61,850 nucleotides of DNA from Candidatus Nitrotoga sp. 1052 (GCF_927312905.1 NZ_CAKMHQ010000067.1:1-61850), one strand, 5' to 3'; counted from the stretch's first letter, positions 29,751 to 40,305 are shown. The notes: a model not told the origin generated them from the sequence alone. Made by a program: numbers and translations.

Positions 29751-30662
29751 ATGGAACAAAACCAGCCCCTTCGCTTCTTCAATCGAGGCCCCTCTCCTGC
29801 CGTCCGGCTGATATTTTTCGCGCTGCTCTCGTTGCTGCTATTGTTTGTGGATGTACGATATCGATATCTGGAATCCATACGTAGCGGCCTTTCAGTCTTG
29901 GTATACCCTTTGCAACGGTTAGTCACGGCACCAAGTAATTTATGGTATGAGGTTGATGCTTTTTTTGTCTCCCATAACAGCTTGATTCGCGACAACGCTG
30001 AATTACGCAATCAACACGCTTTAGATGCCGCGCAGTTGCTACAGCTAGAGGTACTGAAAGCGGAGAATCAGCACTTGCGTAACCTTCTTATGGTGCAGCA
30101 GCGTGCCGATTATCCAATGCAGCTAGCCGAAATCATGTATGTCGAACGCGACATATTTAATCGCAAAATATTATTGGACAAGGGCACGCAGGCCAATGTG
30201 CTGGCCGGACAGATAGTGATGGATGATAGCGGTATCGTCGGCCAGGTTACACGCGTTTATCCTTGGATGAGCGAGGTCACGTTAATTACTGATAAGGATC
30301 ACGCGGTGCCGGTACAGGTGCTGCGCAATGGCTTGCGCGCAGTGGTGTTCGGTTCTGGTGACACTGGTGAGCTGGCGCTGCGCTATATGCCCATTAGTTC
30401 TGATATTCAGAATGGCGATGTGTTGGTGACTTCCGGCATTGATGGCACTTATCCGCCCGGTCTGCCGGTGGCCAAGGTAATCCGCGTTGAGCGTGATCCT
30501 GCCTATCCTTTTGCGCGCATTCTATGTGCCCCGATTGCGGGGGTGGATAAGCAGCGCCAACTGTTGATCTTGTCCGTGTTGCTGAAGTTACCGGAGCGCC
30601 CGGAGGTGGTTGTGGAAGCCGCGACCGGCAAGCCTAAAAATGGCAGACGGGGGAACCGGTGA
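29751..30662 (+). CDS. mreC: rod-shape-determining protein MreC
   Basis: The 303-residue protein has one transmembrane helix near the N terminus (about 18-38), a coiled coil (about 75-120) and the MreC beta domain (LVTSGIDGTYPPGLPVAKV). It scaffolds the elongasome in the periplasm. Its stop overlaps the GTG start of mreD. Confidence 0.96.
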   Translation: MEQNQPLRFFNRGPSPAVRLIFFALLSLLLLFVDVRYRYLESIRSGLSVLVYPLQRLVTAPSNLWYEVDAFFVSHNSLIRDNAELRNQHALDAAQLLQLEVLKAENQHLRNLLMVQQRADYPMQLAEIMYVERDIFNRKILLDKGTQANVLAGQIVMDDSGIVGQVTRVYPWMSEVTLITDKDHAVPVQVLRNGLRAVVFGSGDTGELALRYMPISSDIQNGDVLVTSGIDGTYPPGLPVAKVIRVERDPAYPFARILCAPIAGVDKQRQLLILSVLLKLPERPEVVVEAATGKPKNGRRGNR

Positions 30663-31177
30663 GAGATCACATTCAGAAAGACCAGGAATTCCAGTTGCCC
30701 GTCAGCCGTTCTTTTATCGCAGCTAGCCTGCTTGTTGCGCTGATGCTCGATTGGTTGCCATGGCAAGGTGTCTGGCTTGTGTTCCGTCCAGATTTTGTCG
30801 CGCTGGTAGTACTCTACTGGTGCACGCACAAACCGTATCACGTCGGCATAAGCATTGCGTGGACGGTAGGCATACTTGCCGATGTTGCTGATGCAAGTCT
30901 CTTTGGGCAGCATGCACTGGCATACTCGGTATTGGCTTTCAGCGGCATCGTGTTGCATCGCCGGGTGCTGATGTTCAATTTGCGCCAGCAGACCCTGCAA
31001 ATCTTCCCGTTGTTATTGCTTGCATATGCGATTTATGCCGCAGTGCATTGGCAGCTGCGCGGCAATATTTCATGGGAATACTTTATCGGCAGTGTAGTGA
31101 CGGCCTTGCTGTGGGCACCATTGACCATATTGTTGCAGGCCTTGCGTCGTCCCCGTGCTGCATCTGATCAGTTATGA
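30659..31177 (+). CDS. mreD: rod-shape-determining protein MreD
   Basis: The 172-residue inner-membrane protein starts with GTG overlapping the mreC TGA (GTGA). It has about five transmembrane segments and the MreD pattern RPDFVALVVLYW followed by GLL/GIL-ADV. It ends with an ATGA overlap into mrdA. Confidence 0.93.
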   Translation: MRDHIQKDQEFQLPVSRSFIAASLLVALMLDWLPWQGVWLVFRPDFVALVVLYWCTHKPYHVGISIAWTVGILADVADASLFGQHALAYSVLAFSGIVLHRRVLMFNLRQQTLQIFPLLLLAYAIYAAVHWQLRGNISWEYFIGSVVTALLWAPLTILLQALRRPRAASDQL

Positions 31178-33075
31178 AGCGTCACATCGAGTTTAAAGAC
31201 ACTCAACGAGAAATACATAATTTTCGGCTGCGTCTGGGGCTAAGTTTAGGGTTTGTGCTGCTTCTGCTGTTAATACTGCTGGCGCGTTTTGTTTATTTGC
31301 AGGTAATACAACAGAGTCACTACCAAACTCTCGCGGAGAATAACCGCATTTCCATCGTGCCCATTGCGCCTAGTCGCGGCCTGATACTTGACCGCAATGG
31401 CGTGGTTCTGGCTCATAATTATTCTGCTTACACTTTAGAGATAACATTAAACAAGGTGATCGATCTGAAAGCGACGATTGATGAGCTTGCAAAGATAGTT
31501 GACATTCAGCCCGGAGATCGCAAGCGCTTTAAGAGACTGCTGGCCGATAACCGTAAATTTGAGAGCCTGCCAATACGCAACCGTCTAACTGATAATGAGG
31601 TGGCGCGCTTTTCTGCGCAGCGCTATCGCTTTCCCGGCGTGGAAATTAAGGCGCGCTTGTTCCGTGAATATCCATACCACGAGCAGATTTCTCATTTGGT
31701 CGGTTACATCGGTCGTATTAATGAGAGTGAAATTGCGCAGCTCGAGGAGGATGAAATGGCTGCTAATTATCGTGGCTCTGATTACATCGGCAAGACTGGC
31801 ATCGAGCAGAAGTACGAGGGCGAATTGCATGGTAAAACCGGCTTCCAGCAAGTGGAAGTCGATGCAGGTGGGCGCGAGGTGCGAGTGCTGTCGCGCACCC
31901 CACCAGTCTCGGGCAACAACTTGGTATTAACGATAGATGCTAAGTTGCAGGGAATTGCCGAACAGGCGTTCGGTAATTATCGAGGTGCGTTAGTGGCTAT
32001 AGACCCAAGCAATGGGGAGGTATTGGCCTTTGTCAGCAAGCCGGGCTACGATCCTAACCTGTTCATTGATGGTATTGATGAACAGAGCTGGAATGAGCTG
32101 AATAACTCGCCCGATGTGCCACTAAACAATCGTGCATTGCGTGGCCAATATTCACCAGGCTCCACCATCAAGCCGTTCATGGCATTGGCTGGGCTGCATT
32201 ACAACAAGCGCGCACCCGGTCACACTATTAGTGACCCAGGTTACTTCAGCCTGCCTGGTAGTCGTCACCAATACCGTGATTGGAAAAAAGGTGGGCACGG
32301 CAGCGTTGACTTGTTTAAATCTATCGTAGTGTCTTGCGATACTTATTATTATGGATTGGCCACCGAATTGGGCATAGACAACATATTTAGCTTTTTTTCG
32401 GAGTTTGGATTCGGTAAGAAAACCGGCATTGATTTGGAAGGTGAGGTTTCCGGCTTGATGCCGTCACAGGAGTGGAAGCAGAAACGTCACAAACAAAAAT
32501 GGTATGCAGGCGACACGGTTTCGGTTGGTATCGGTCAAGGCTACAATCTGGTTACCCCGCTGCAATTGGCTTACGCCACAGCGATATTGGCCAACGATGG
32601 GATAGCCTATCGCCCGCATTTGTTGAAGGAGGTGCAAAGTTCGCGCACTAGCGAAAAAAGCACCTTGAAGACGAATCTGGAATTTAATCTCAAACTCAAT
32701 GCGGAGCATCTCGCGCTGGTGAAAAGCGCTATGGTGGCGGTGACGCAACCTGGAGGAACGGCTGCAATGGCGGGCGCAGGTGCACCCTATGCTTTTGCCG
32801 GTAAAACCGGCACGGCGCAGGTAATAGGCATGAAGCAGGGTGAGAAATACATCGAGAGCAAAATTCAGGAACGGTATCGCGACCACGCTTGGTTCATGGC
32901 CTTTGCACCTTCCGATCAGCCCAAGATCGCGCTGGCAGTGCTTGTCGAGAACGGCGGACATGGCAGCTCCACCGCTGCGCCGATTGCGCGTAAGGTGTTG
33001 GACTACTTCATTCTGGGTAAGGTCCCTCAGCCCTTGCTGACAGTGGATGAAGCAGAAGGGGTAGAAAATGACTAG
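31174..33075 (+). CDS. mrdA: penicillin-binding protein 2 (elongation transpeptidase)
   Basis: The 633-residue class B penicillin-binding protein has one N-terminal membrane anchor (about 20-45), the dimerisation domain with RGLILDRNG near 68-76, and a transpeptidase domain with SxxK at S330-T-I-K333, SxN-equivalent SCD and KTGTAQ. It cross-links wall peptides during elongation. It overlaps rodA by 8 bp. Confidence 0.97.
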   Translation: MKRHIEFKDTQREIHNFRLRLGLSLGFVLLLLLILLARFVYLQVIQQSHYQTLAENNRISIVPIAPSRGLILDRNGVVLAHNYSAYTLEITLNKVIDLKATIDELAKIVDIQPGDRKRFKRLLADNRKFESLPIRNRLTDNEVARFSAQRYRFPGVEIKARLFREYPYHEQISHLVGYIGRINESEIAQLEEDEMAANYRGSDYIGKTGIEQKYEGELHGKTGFQQVEVDAGGREVRVLSRTPPVSGNNLVLTIDAKLQGIAEQAFGNYRGALVAIDPSNGEVLAFVSKPGYDPNLFIDGIDEQSWNELNNSPDVPLNNRALRGQYSPGSTIKPFMALAGLHYNKRAPGHTISDPGYFSLPGSRHQYRDWKKGGHGSVDLFKSIVVSCDTYYYGLATELGIDNIFSFFSEFGFGKKTGIDLEGEVSGLMPSQEWKQKRHKQKWYAGDTVSVGIGQGYNLVTPLQLAYATAILANDGIAYRPHLLKEVQSSRTSEKSTLKTNLEFNLKLNAEHLALVKSAMVAVTQPGGTAAMAGAGAPYAFAGKTGTAQVIGMKQGEKYIESKIQERYRDHAWFMAFAPSDQPKIALAVLVENGGHGSSTAAPIARKVLDYFILGKVPQPLLTVDEAEGVEND

Positions 33076-34165
33076 ACGACGTCTGTGGCAACGCTTCGTC
33101 GCGCATCTTGACCCCGTTCTGCTGGCTTCGCTTGGACTGCTTCTGTTGGTTAGTTTGGTGGTGCTATATAGCGCCAGCGGCGGCAATTGGTTCCGAGTGC
33201 TGGCGCAGATGACGAATATACTGGTGGCGTGCGCCGCACTATGGATTGTGGCCAACATGCCGCTTCATTATCTGATGCGGGCCGCCGTGCCAGTCTATCT
33301 GCTAGGTATGGTGCTGCTGATTGCCGTGGCGTTCTTTGGTGAAATCGCACACGGGGCACGGCGCTGGCTAAACGTCGGGGTGACGACCATTCAGCCTTCC
33401 GAGCTAATGAGGATAGCCGTGCCGTTGATGATGGCTTGGTATTTTGAAAAGCACGAAGCCATGTTGACCTTAAAAAATTATTTCGTCGCAACCTTGCTGT
33501 TGTTGCTGCCGGTGGCATTAATTGCACGCCAGCCAGATTTGGGTACAGCCATTCTGATCGCCGCTAGCGGATTTTATGTGCTATTTCTTGCCGGTATATC
33601 CTGGCGTGTCATGCTGTCCTTCTTGGTAATTTTAATGGCAAGTATGCCATTTGCGTGGTCCACGCTGCACGACTATCAGCGCCACCGCATTATGATGTTG
33701 CTTGATCCGGCGCAGGATGCGCTGGGCAGGGGCTATCATACTATCCAAGCCATTATTGCGGTGGGTTCCGGCGGGATATTTGGCAAGGGGTATCTCAATG
33801 GCACTCAGACCCACCTCGACTTTCTGCCGGAGCGCACCACTGACTTTATTTTTGCTGTGTACTCGGAAGAATTTGGCCTGATCGGTAATCTTATACTGTT
33901 AAGTTTGTACCTGTTCGTCATTGCACGTGGATTCGTTATTACCGCCAATGCTTCAACTTACTTCACACGTCTTATGGCCGGTAGCATTACACTCACTTTT
34001 TTCACCTATGCCTTCGTCAACATGGGCATGGTGAGCGGCATTCTGCCAGTTGTGGGCGTACCGTTACCGCTCATTAGCTACGGCGGCACGTCTATGGTCA
34101 CATTACTGCTTGGTTTTGGCATGCTTATGAGTATTCATACCCATAAAAAGTTGGTCCAAACTTGA
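33068..34165 (+). CDS. rodA: peptidoglycan glycosyltransferase RodA
   Basis: The 365-residue SEDS protein has about ten transmembrane helices and the family blocks GARRWLNVG, QPSELMRIAVPL, RQPDLGTA, and VPLPLISYGGTSM. It polymerises lipid II together with penicillin-binding protein 2 encoded just upstream. It ends the operon. Confidence 0.97.
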   Translation: MTRRRLWQRFVAHLDPVLLASLGLLLLVSLVVLYSASGGNWFRVLAQMTNILVACAALWIVANMPLHYLMRAAVPVYLLGMVLLIAVAFFGEIAHGARRWLNVGVTTIQPSELMRIAVPLMMAWYFEKHEAMLTLKNYFVATLLLLLPVALIARQPDLGTAILIAASGFYVLFLAGISWRVMLSFLVILMASMPFAWSTLHDYQRHRIMMLLDPAQDALGRGYHTIQAIIAVGSGGIFGKGYLNGTQTHLDFLPERTTDFIFAVYSEEFGLIGNLILLSLYLFVIARGFVITANASTYFTRLMAGSITLTFFTYAFVNMGMVSGILPVVGVPLPLISYGGTSMVTLLLGFGMLMSIHTHKKLVQT

Positions 34166-34313
34166 TGAACCACGTTTGTAGTTAAAGCATAGTGAACTCA
34201 TGGTTTGATTGGTTTTGTACCCGATCATTTATCAGAAATAACGGCTTTCTCGGTTGTGAAAACTTGAACTATATTATTTAATAAGAATTGTTTTTTTTGT
34301 GAAATTTTTCAGA

Positions 34314-34332
34314 AATAATGAGAATTATTTGT
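34314..34332 (+). promoter_or_regulatory. Fur-box-like site upstream of the efflux operon
   Basis: AATAATGAGAATTATTTGT matches the 19-bp Fur consensus GATAATGATAATCATTATC at 13 positions, and its centre is an inverted repeat. It lies 127 bp before the RND permease start. A 19-bp AT-rich pattern can match by chance, so this is only a candidate. Confidence 0.4.
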
Positions 34333-34378
34333 ATTTGTCGATAGCAGTGTCATCATTTTATAACAATGAGTATTTAAT

Positions 34379-34462
34379 ATGATGAAACTGCCAAGTGGTG
34401 GTGACCTGAGCAAAGGGATGAAGATAAAAATGTTGAAATACTACGTTTCTATAGCGCTATGA
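34379..34462 (+). CDS. 27-residue upstream ORF coupled to the RND permease
   Basis: An ATG-ATG start opens a 27-codon frame (MMKLPSGGDLSKG and onwards, ending YYVSIAL) whose TGA overlaps the permease ATG as ATGA. Overlap of this kind usually means translational coupling, so it may be a leader peptide. It could equally be chance: no homologue comes to mind and no strong ribosome site is present. Confidence 0.3.
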   Translation: MMKLPSGGDLSKGMKIKMLKYYVSIAL

Positions 34463-37400
34463 TTGAACTTGTCAAGATTGCTCTGCAGAGACCGTACACT
34501 TTTATTGTGTTAGCGCTGCTAATCATCTTGTTCGGCCCACTAGCGGTGCTGAAATCCCCTACCGATATTTTCCCCGATATCAAAATCCCCGTGATTGGCG
34601 CAGTATGGTCTTATACGGGGTTGCCGCCGGACGATATGGCCGGACGCGTGATATATAGGTATGAACGGGCGCTTAGCTCGACTGTAAATGACATCGATCA
34701 TATTGAGTCCCAATCGTTACCTGGCTACGGCATCGTCAAAATATTTTTTCAGCCAAATGTCGATATTAGAACGGCTACGGCTCAGGTTACGTCTATCTCG
34801 CAAACAGTTTTAAAGCAGATGCCTCCCGGCATATCGCCGCCGCTAATTTTGAATTACAACGCGTCAACGGTACCGATTCTACAACTGGCACTATCAAGTC
34901 CATCAGTACCTGAGCAAAAATTATACGATTTGGCCCAGAATTTTATTCGGCCACAGCTGGCATCGGTTCCCGGCACGACTATTCCCTCTCCTTATGGCGG
35001 CAAATCTCGGCAAATTCAAATTGATTTGAACCAAAAGGCGATGCAGGCGAAGCGGATATCCGCCCAGGATGTGCAAAATGCGCTGGCATCGCAGACTCAA
35101 ATGATTCCAGTTGGGACACAGAAAATCGGTAACTATGAATACAGTATCAGATTAAATAATAGCCCGGATGCAATTGAAGAACTTAACAATTTCCCCATCA
35201 AGGTTGTTGGCGATAGTGTAATAACTTTCCGGGATATTGCGAGTGTTCGAGATGGAAACCCGCCGCAGATCAATGTAGTGCGTGTGGATGGTGAACGTGC
35301 CGTACTGATGACCATTTTAAAAAATGGTGCTGCCTCGACATTGGATATTGTGGCAAAAGTGCGGCAACTATTGCCAAAGCTGTCTGAGAGTATCCCGTCA
35401 GCGGTACGGCTTGATGGCGTTGGAGATCAATCCGTGTTTGTAAAAGCAGCAATTGCAAGTGTAGCGGAAGAAGGGGTGATTGCCGCAGCGTTGACCAGTT
35501 TGATGATTTTGCTTTTTCTGGGGAGTTGGCGTTCTACTGTAATTATTGCTATTTCGATCCCGCTTGCAATCTTGAGCTCTATTGTAGGGCTATCAATTGT
35601 AGGAGAAACACTTAATATTATGACACTGGGTGGGCTGGCATTGGCGGTTGGGATATTGGTGGATGATGCGACGGTCACTATTGAGAACATTAACTGGCAT
35701 CTGGAACACGGAAAAGATGTAAAAAGCGCCATCATGGATGGCGCTCACCAAATTGTAACGCCAGCTTTTGTCTCCCTGTTATGTATTTGTATTGTGTTTG
35801 TTCCAATGTTTTTCCTGGAAGGGGTGGCACATTACTTGTTTGTTCCCATGGCGGAAGCGGTTATGTTTGCGATGATCGCCTCATTTTTGTTATCCAGGAC
35901 TTTGGTTCCAACATTGGCGATGTATTTACTGAAACCTCATGCATTGGGAATAGGTCATTCTTTTCATGTTAATCAGGCAGGGACGCACTCTAAAAATCCT
36001 CTTGTTAGATTTCAAGAGTGGTTTAATCGCGGATTTAATGAAGTTCGGGACAAATACTATGGGATTCTGGTCGCATTTATGTCCCATAGAAATAAATTCA
36101 TCGCGGGATTTTTATTTGCGGTGGGCATTTCCTTCGCCTTGATTCCGTGGTTAGGGCGAGATTTTTTCCCCTTGGTGGATGCAGGACAAATAAAAATCCA
36201 TGTCCGTGCGCCCGTTGGAACAAGGGTTGAAGAAACGGCAAGGTTGTTTGATCGGATTGAAGCAGATATTCGCCGGGCTATTCCGGCAAATGAGCTGGTA
36301 AGCGTTATCGATAATATTGGCCTTACCGTAAGCGGGATTAACCTTGTGTACAACAATACGGGAACGATAGGCCCGCAAGACGGGGATATTCTGATAGCCC
36401 TGCACAAGGGACATGCGCCGACCGATAGTTATGTGCGCCGCTTACGTGAATTTCTGCCGCAGCAGTATCCGGGATCGACATTTTCTTTCTTGCCCGCGGA
36501 TATCATTAGTCAAATCTTGAATTTTGGTGCGCCAGCGCCAATTGACGTCCAAGTTATGGGTCCGAATAGTGAGCAAAATCTTATATATGCACAAATCCTT
36601 CAGCGTGATATCGCCAAAATTTCTGGAGTCGCAGATCTAAGAATTCAGCAAGCTTATAACTATCCTCAGTTTTTAGTCGATGTGGATCGCATTCGGGCAA
36701 AGAAAGTGGGCATTACCGAACGTGATGTCACAAACAGTCTGGTCGTTACCTTGGCCGGTAGCGGGCAGGTGTCCCCGTCATATTGGCTAAATAAATCGAA
36801 CGGTGTTGCATACTCAATCGTAGCCCAAACCCCGAACTATAGAATTCAAAATTTATCGGATCTTGAAAACATACCGGTTGTGGGGAGCGAGGGACGCGAC
36901 CCCCAAATTTTGGGAGGGCTCGCGACTATTACCCGAACCAAAACGGCGGCGGTGGCGTCGCATTATGCGGTGCAACCAGTTATCGATATTTATGCGACAC
37001 CCGACAGGAGAGATTTGGGCGCAATTGCAAGTGATATTGAGAAGGTGCTGCAAGCCCACGAAAAAGAACGGCCAAAAGGCGCAACGATTACGCTCCGTGG
37101 GCAGGTGAAAACCATGAATACAGCATTTAGCGGGTTATTGTTTGGTCTGCTAGGGGCAATCGTTTTGATTTATTTGTTGATTGTAGTGAATTTTCAATCC
37201 TGGAGTGATCCATTTATCATCGTTGCCGCTCTGCCAGCTGCATTGGCGGGAATAGTATGGATGTTGTTTGCAACTCATACTACCCTATCTGTTCCGGCAT
37301 TAACCGGTGCGATTATGTGCATGGGTGTGGCCACCGCCAACAGTATTCTGGTCGTGAGTTTTGCTCGCGAACGATTAGCACATACCGGTGATCCAATCAG

Positions 37401-37656
37401 AGCGGGACTGGAAGCGGGATTTGGCAGGTTTCGTCCGGTATTAATGACCGCGCTGGCCATGATCATTGGCATGGCACCAATGGCATTGGGGCTGGGAGAC
37501 GGTGGCGAGCAAAATGCGCCTCTTGGCAGGGCAGTCGTTGGTGGGTTAATTACCGCGACTTGTGCCACCTTGTTTTTTGTTCCAGTTTTATTTGGCATGA
37601 TTCACGGGCGGCAGCCGCGCATAATCAAAACTGAGGGAGCAGTTGTGCATGGATGA
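34459..37656 (+). CDS. RND-family efflux transporter, inner-membrane permease
   Basis: The 1065-residue protein has the twelve-helix RND layout: a helix at 12-30, a large periplasmic loop, helices about 335-560, a second loop and helices about 900-1045. The GGLALAVGILVDDATVTIENI block in helix 4 carries the two proton-relay Asp residues. It begins MIELVKIALQRPYTFI rather than the AcrB-type start; it belongs to the HAE1-like or heavy-metal-independent group. It is the first gene of an operon with an adaptor and an outer-membrane channel, forming a tripartite pump. Confidence 0.93.
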   Translation: MIELVKIALQRPYTFIVLALLIILFGPLAVLKSPTDIFPDIKIPVIGAVWSYTGLPPDDMAGRVIYRYERALSSTVNDIDHIESQSLPGYGIVKIFFQPNVDIRTATAQVTSISQTVLKQMPPGISPPLILNYNASTVPILQLALSSPSVPEQKLYDLAQNFIRPQLASVPGTTIPSPYGGKSRQIQIDLNQKAMQAKRISAQDVQNALASQTQMIPVGTQKIGNYEYSIRLNNSPDAIEELNNFPIKVVGDSVITFRDIASVRDGNPPQINVVRVDGERAVLMTILKNGAASTLDIVAKVRQLLPKLSESIPSAVRLDGVGDQSVFVKAAIASVAEEGVIAAALTSLMILLFLGSWRSTVIIAISIPLAILSSIVGLSIVGETLNIMTLGGLALAVGILVDDATVTIENINWHLEHGKDVKSAIMDGAHQIVTPAFVSLLCICIVFVPMFFLEGVAHYLFVPMAEAVMFAMIASFLLSRTLVPTLAMYLLKPHALGIGHSFHVNQAGTHSKNPLVRFQEWFNRGFNEVRDKYYGILVAFMSHRNKFIAGFLFAVGISFALIPWLGRDFFPLVDAGQIKIHVRAPVGTRVEETARLFDRIEADIRRAIPANELVSVIDNIGLTVSGINLVYNNTGTIGPQDGDILIALHKGHAPTDSYVRRLREFLPQQYPGSTFSFLPADIISQILNFGAPAPIDVQVMGPNSEQNLIYAQILQRDIAKISGVADLRIQQAYNYPQFLVDVDRIRAKKVGITERDVTNSLVVTLAGSGQVSPSYWLNKSNGVAYSIVAQTPNYRIQNLSDLENIPVVGSEGRDPQILGGLATITRTKTAAVASHYAVQPVIDIYATPDRRDLGAIASDIEKVLQAHEKERPKGATITLRGQVKTMNTAFSGLLFGLLGAIVLIYLLIVVNFQSWSDPFIIVAALPAALAGIVWMLFATHTTLSVPALTGAIMCMGVATANSILVVSFARERLAHTGDPIRAGLEAGFGRFRPVLMTALAMIIGMAPMALGLGDGGEQNAPLGRAVVGGLITATCATLFFVPVLFGMIHGRQPRIIKTEGAVVHG

Positions 37657-38878
37657 TATTCATTCCCCGCTAACGGTTCGGCGACCGGCAAAACACCTGT
37701 TAACGATTATTATGGTGATAGCTGCTGTTGCTGTTGGGATCTTTGTGGGTGGATTCAAGCAACGTATGGATGATCAGAAAATTCTTGCAGCTGCGAAGAC
37801 AGAAGGAGCCCTGATTACCGTTGCGACGGTAGCGCTAGAGGGCCAGAGAGATACTGAAAAATTGATATTGCCTGGCAGCTTGCAAGCTTATTATTCGGCG
37901 CCTATTTACGCGCGGGTAAGCGGGTATTTGAAGAGTTGGAAATTGGACATCGGAGATGATGTAAAGGCAGGGCAGGTTCTCGCTGAAATTGAAACACCTG
38001 ATTTAGATCAGCAGCTAAAACAAGCAGTAGCAAACATGGAGTCCGCCAAGGCAAACGCAAAACTGGCTGAAACGACGGCGCATCGTTGGCGTAATTTATT
38101 GAAAACTGATTCAGTCTCTGCCCAGGAAGTGGATGAAAAAAATGGCGATTATGCTGCTAAGAGAGCTTTCGTGGTGGCAGCGCAAGCGAATGTGGATCGT
38201 TTGCTTGCTTTGGAAGCATTTAAACGGATCACCGCTCCTTTTGATGGGGTCATAACCAGTCGCCATACAGACATTGGTGCATTAATTAACGCAGGTCACC
38301 AGTCGGGAAAAGAATTGTTCATGATTTCAGATGTGCACAAATTAAGACTGTATGTCACGCTTCCGCAGAATTATGCAGCCCGCATTAAACCGGATATGGT
38401 AGTTCAGGTTGATGTACCAGAATACCCGGGGAAGCATTTTTCAGCGAAACTCTTGGGGACTTCCGAGTCGGTCAATGAAAGCTCTGGCACGATGTTGATG
38501 CAGTTCGAAGTGGAAAATTCGTCCCGTGAATTACTCCCGGGTGAATATGGCAGCGTGACCTTTATATTTCCTGCCAATGAAAAATCTTTACGGATTCCTG
38601 CGGGTGCGATTCTGTATAAAAAAGAAGGCCCGTTTATTGCTGTCGTAGCGGGCAACAGACGAGTGATGTTTAAGCGCGTTGAAATTCTTAGTGATTTGGG
38701 TACCTCGCTTGAAATTGCAGTGGCACTTAATGTAAATGAGCTAGTAATAAATAATCCTCCCGAGTCACTGATGGAAGGAGATCTGGTTAAATTAAAAATG
38801 ACTAACAGCGCCGAGCAAAAAACGACGGCTTCATCGATGACTCCTAACGCAGCCTCCAAAACAAAGTCACAACCATGA
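37649..38878 (+). CDS. RND efflux periplasmic adaptor (membrane fusion protein)
   Basis: ATG 37649, with GAGGGAG upstream, gives a 409-residue protein; it lies inside the 3' end of the permease gene. It has an N-terminal membrane anchor (about 15-36), the lipoyl/hairpin region KSWKLDIGDDVKAGQVLAEIETPDLD near 90-115, a helical hairpin and beta-barrel domains. It links the permease to the outer-membrane channel. A TTG two codons upstream is an alternative start. Confidence 0.92.
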   Translation: MDDIHSPLTVRRPAKHLLTIIMVIAAVAVGIFVGGFKQRMDDQKILAAAKTEGALITVATVALEGQRDTEKLILPGSLQAYYSAPIYARVSGYLKSWKLDIGDDVKAGQVLAEIETPDLDQQLKQAVANMESAKANAKLAETTAHRWRNLLKTDSVSAQEVDEKNGDYAAKRAFVVAAQANVDRLLALEAFKRITAPFDGVITSRHTDIGALINAGHQSGKELFMISDVHKLRLYVTLPQNYAARIKPDMVVQVDVPEYPGKHFSAKLLGTSESVNESSGTMLMQFEVENSSRELLPGEYGSVTFIFPANEKSLRIPAGAILYKKEGPFIAVVAGNRRVMFKRVEILSDLGTSLEIAVALNVNELVINNPPESLMEGDLVKLKMTNSAEQKTTASSMTPNAASKTKSQP

Positions 38879-40305
38879 GTTGCTCGGCTATCGTATATCG
38901 ATTGTTGTTGCCATTGTCTATGCTACTCATGCACGGCTGCTCATTTGTCACACCCTATCAACCACCAATAGTCGTCCCGGTTAAAGACGCTTGGCGAGAT
39001 AGTTTATGGAAGGAGGCACAACCTTCCGATGAATTACCAAGAGGATCTTGGTGGCGATTATTTGGTGATAAAACACTGAATGAACTTCAAGAAAAAATGG
39101 AGCGAAACAATCCTACCCTTGCAATTGCAGTTGCGCGATTTGATCAATCAACTGCCTATGTCAGGCAATTAGGAGCGGCCCAACTTCCATCGCTTGATGC
39201 CGATGCAGGCATCACACGAAACAGGCAATCTGATCATAGACCGCTGAGGAACCCTAATCAGCCTGGATTCTATAACTCAAATACGGTTAGTATGTTGTTA
39301 AACTACGAACTGGATCTTTGGGGGCGGATAAGAAATTCTATCGCCGCGGGTCAGGCGACTGCCCAAGCTTCAGCGGCAGACCTTGAAAGTACTCGCTTAA
39401 GTTTGCACGCTTTACTTGCCGAATATTACATCAGGTTGCGAAATGTTGACGCGCAATCAAATTTACTTGGTGAAAGTATCCAGGTTTTTGAAAAAAACCT
39501 TACTTTTGTAGAAAATCGACATTCTGGAGGCATAGCATCCGGACTTGATGTCGCAAGAGCTGAAACGCAGGTAAATATTGTAAAAGTCGAGCTTTCCGAG
39601 TTGAAAATACAGCGTGCAGTATATGAGCATGCTATCGCAAGTGTGGTCGGGGAGTCGGCTACGGCATTTAAGATTCCGCCGGTATCAGATTTAGATTTGA
39701 TTAAGCCACCTCGAATCCCGGTCGGATTGCCCTCAACGTTATTGCAGCGGCGACCTGACATCGCATCGGCTGAGCGCAAGGCGGAAGCGGCTAATGCCAG
39801 AGTGGGCGTTGCCCAAGCTGCTTTTTTTCCAAGTATCTCGCTTAGTGGCAGCTCGATCGGATTCCAGAATACGGGGGGATCTGACTGGCTTACTGCGCCG
39901 AATCTTTTTTGGTCCATTGGACCCAGGGTAATTTTCAATATTTTTGATGGGAATTTAAGGCAGTCGCAGGTTGACCAGGCTAAAGCAGTTTTGGATCAGG
40001 CGGGACAGGAGTACCGCGCGGTAGTTCTGCAGGCATTTCAACAAGTTGAAGATGAATTGGTACGCCTGAAATACTTGAAGCAGCAAATTATGGAGCAAAA
40101 TGCGGCTGCAATTTCTGCGCACAAGGCCGAAACGCTTGCCAACTACCGATACAAGAATGGTGCAGTGACCTATCTGGAAGTATCGACCGCGCAAACCGTA
40201 GCTTTGCAGGCAGATCGAGGATTGTTAGCGCTCAGAGCCCAATCATTGGTCGCTAGCGTGGGACTCATTCGTGGGTTGGGGGGCGGATGGAGCAAACAAG
40301 CGTAA
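38875..40305 (+). CDS. outer-membrane efflux lipoprotein, NodT/OprM family
   Basis: The 476-residue protein has a lipoprotein signal ending LLMHGC (Cys22), two repeats of the outer membrane efflux fold (about 60-250 and 265-470), and the conserved LLQRRPDIASAERKAEAANARVGVA block near 283-305. It provides the channel of the tripartite pump. It overlaps the adaptor gene as ATGA. Confidence 0.93.
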   Translation: MSCSAIVYRLLLPLSMLLMHGCSFVTPYQPPIVVPVKDAWRDSLWKEAQPSDELPRGSWWRLFGDKTLNELQEKMERNNPTLAIAVARFDQSTAYVRQLGAAQLPSLDADAGITRNRQSDHRPLRNPNQPGFYNSNTVSMLLNYELDLWGRIRNSIAAGQATAQASAADLESTRLSLHALLAEYYIRLRNVDAQSNLLGESIQVFEKNLTFVENRHSGGIASGLDVARAETQVNIVKVELSELKIQRAVYEHAIASVVGESATAFKIPPVSDLDLIKPPRIPVGLPSTLLQRRPDIASAERKAEAANARVGVAQAAFFPSISLSGSSIGFQNTGGSDWLTAPNLFWSIGPRVIFNIFDGNLRQSQVDQAKAVLDQAGQEYRAVVLQAFQQVEDELVRLKYLKQQIMEQNAAAISAHKAETLANYRYKNGAVTYLEVSTAQTVALQADRGLLALRAQSLVASVGLIRGLGGGWSKQA

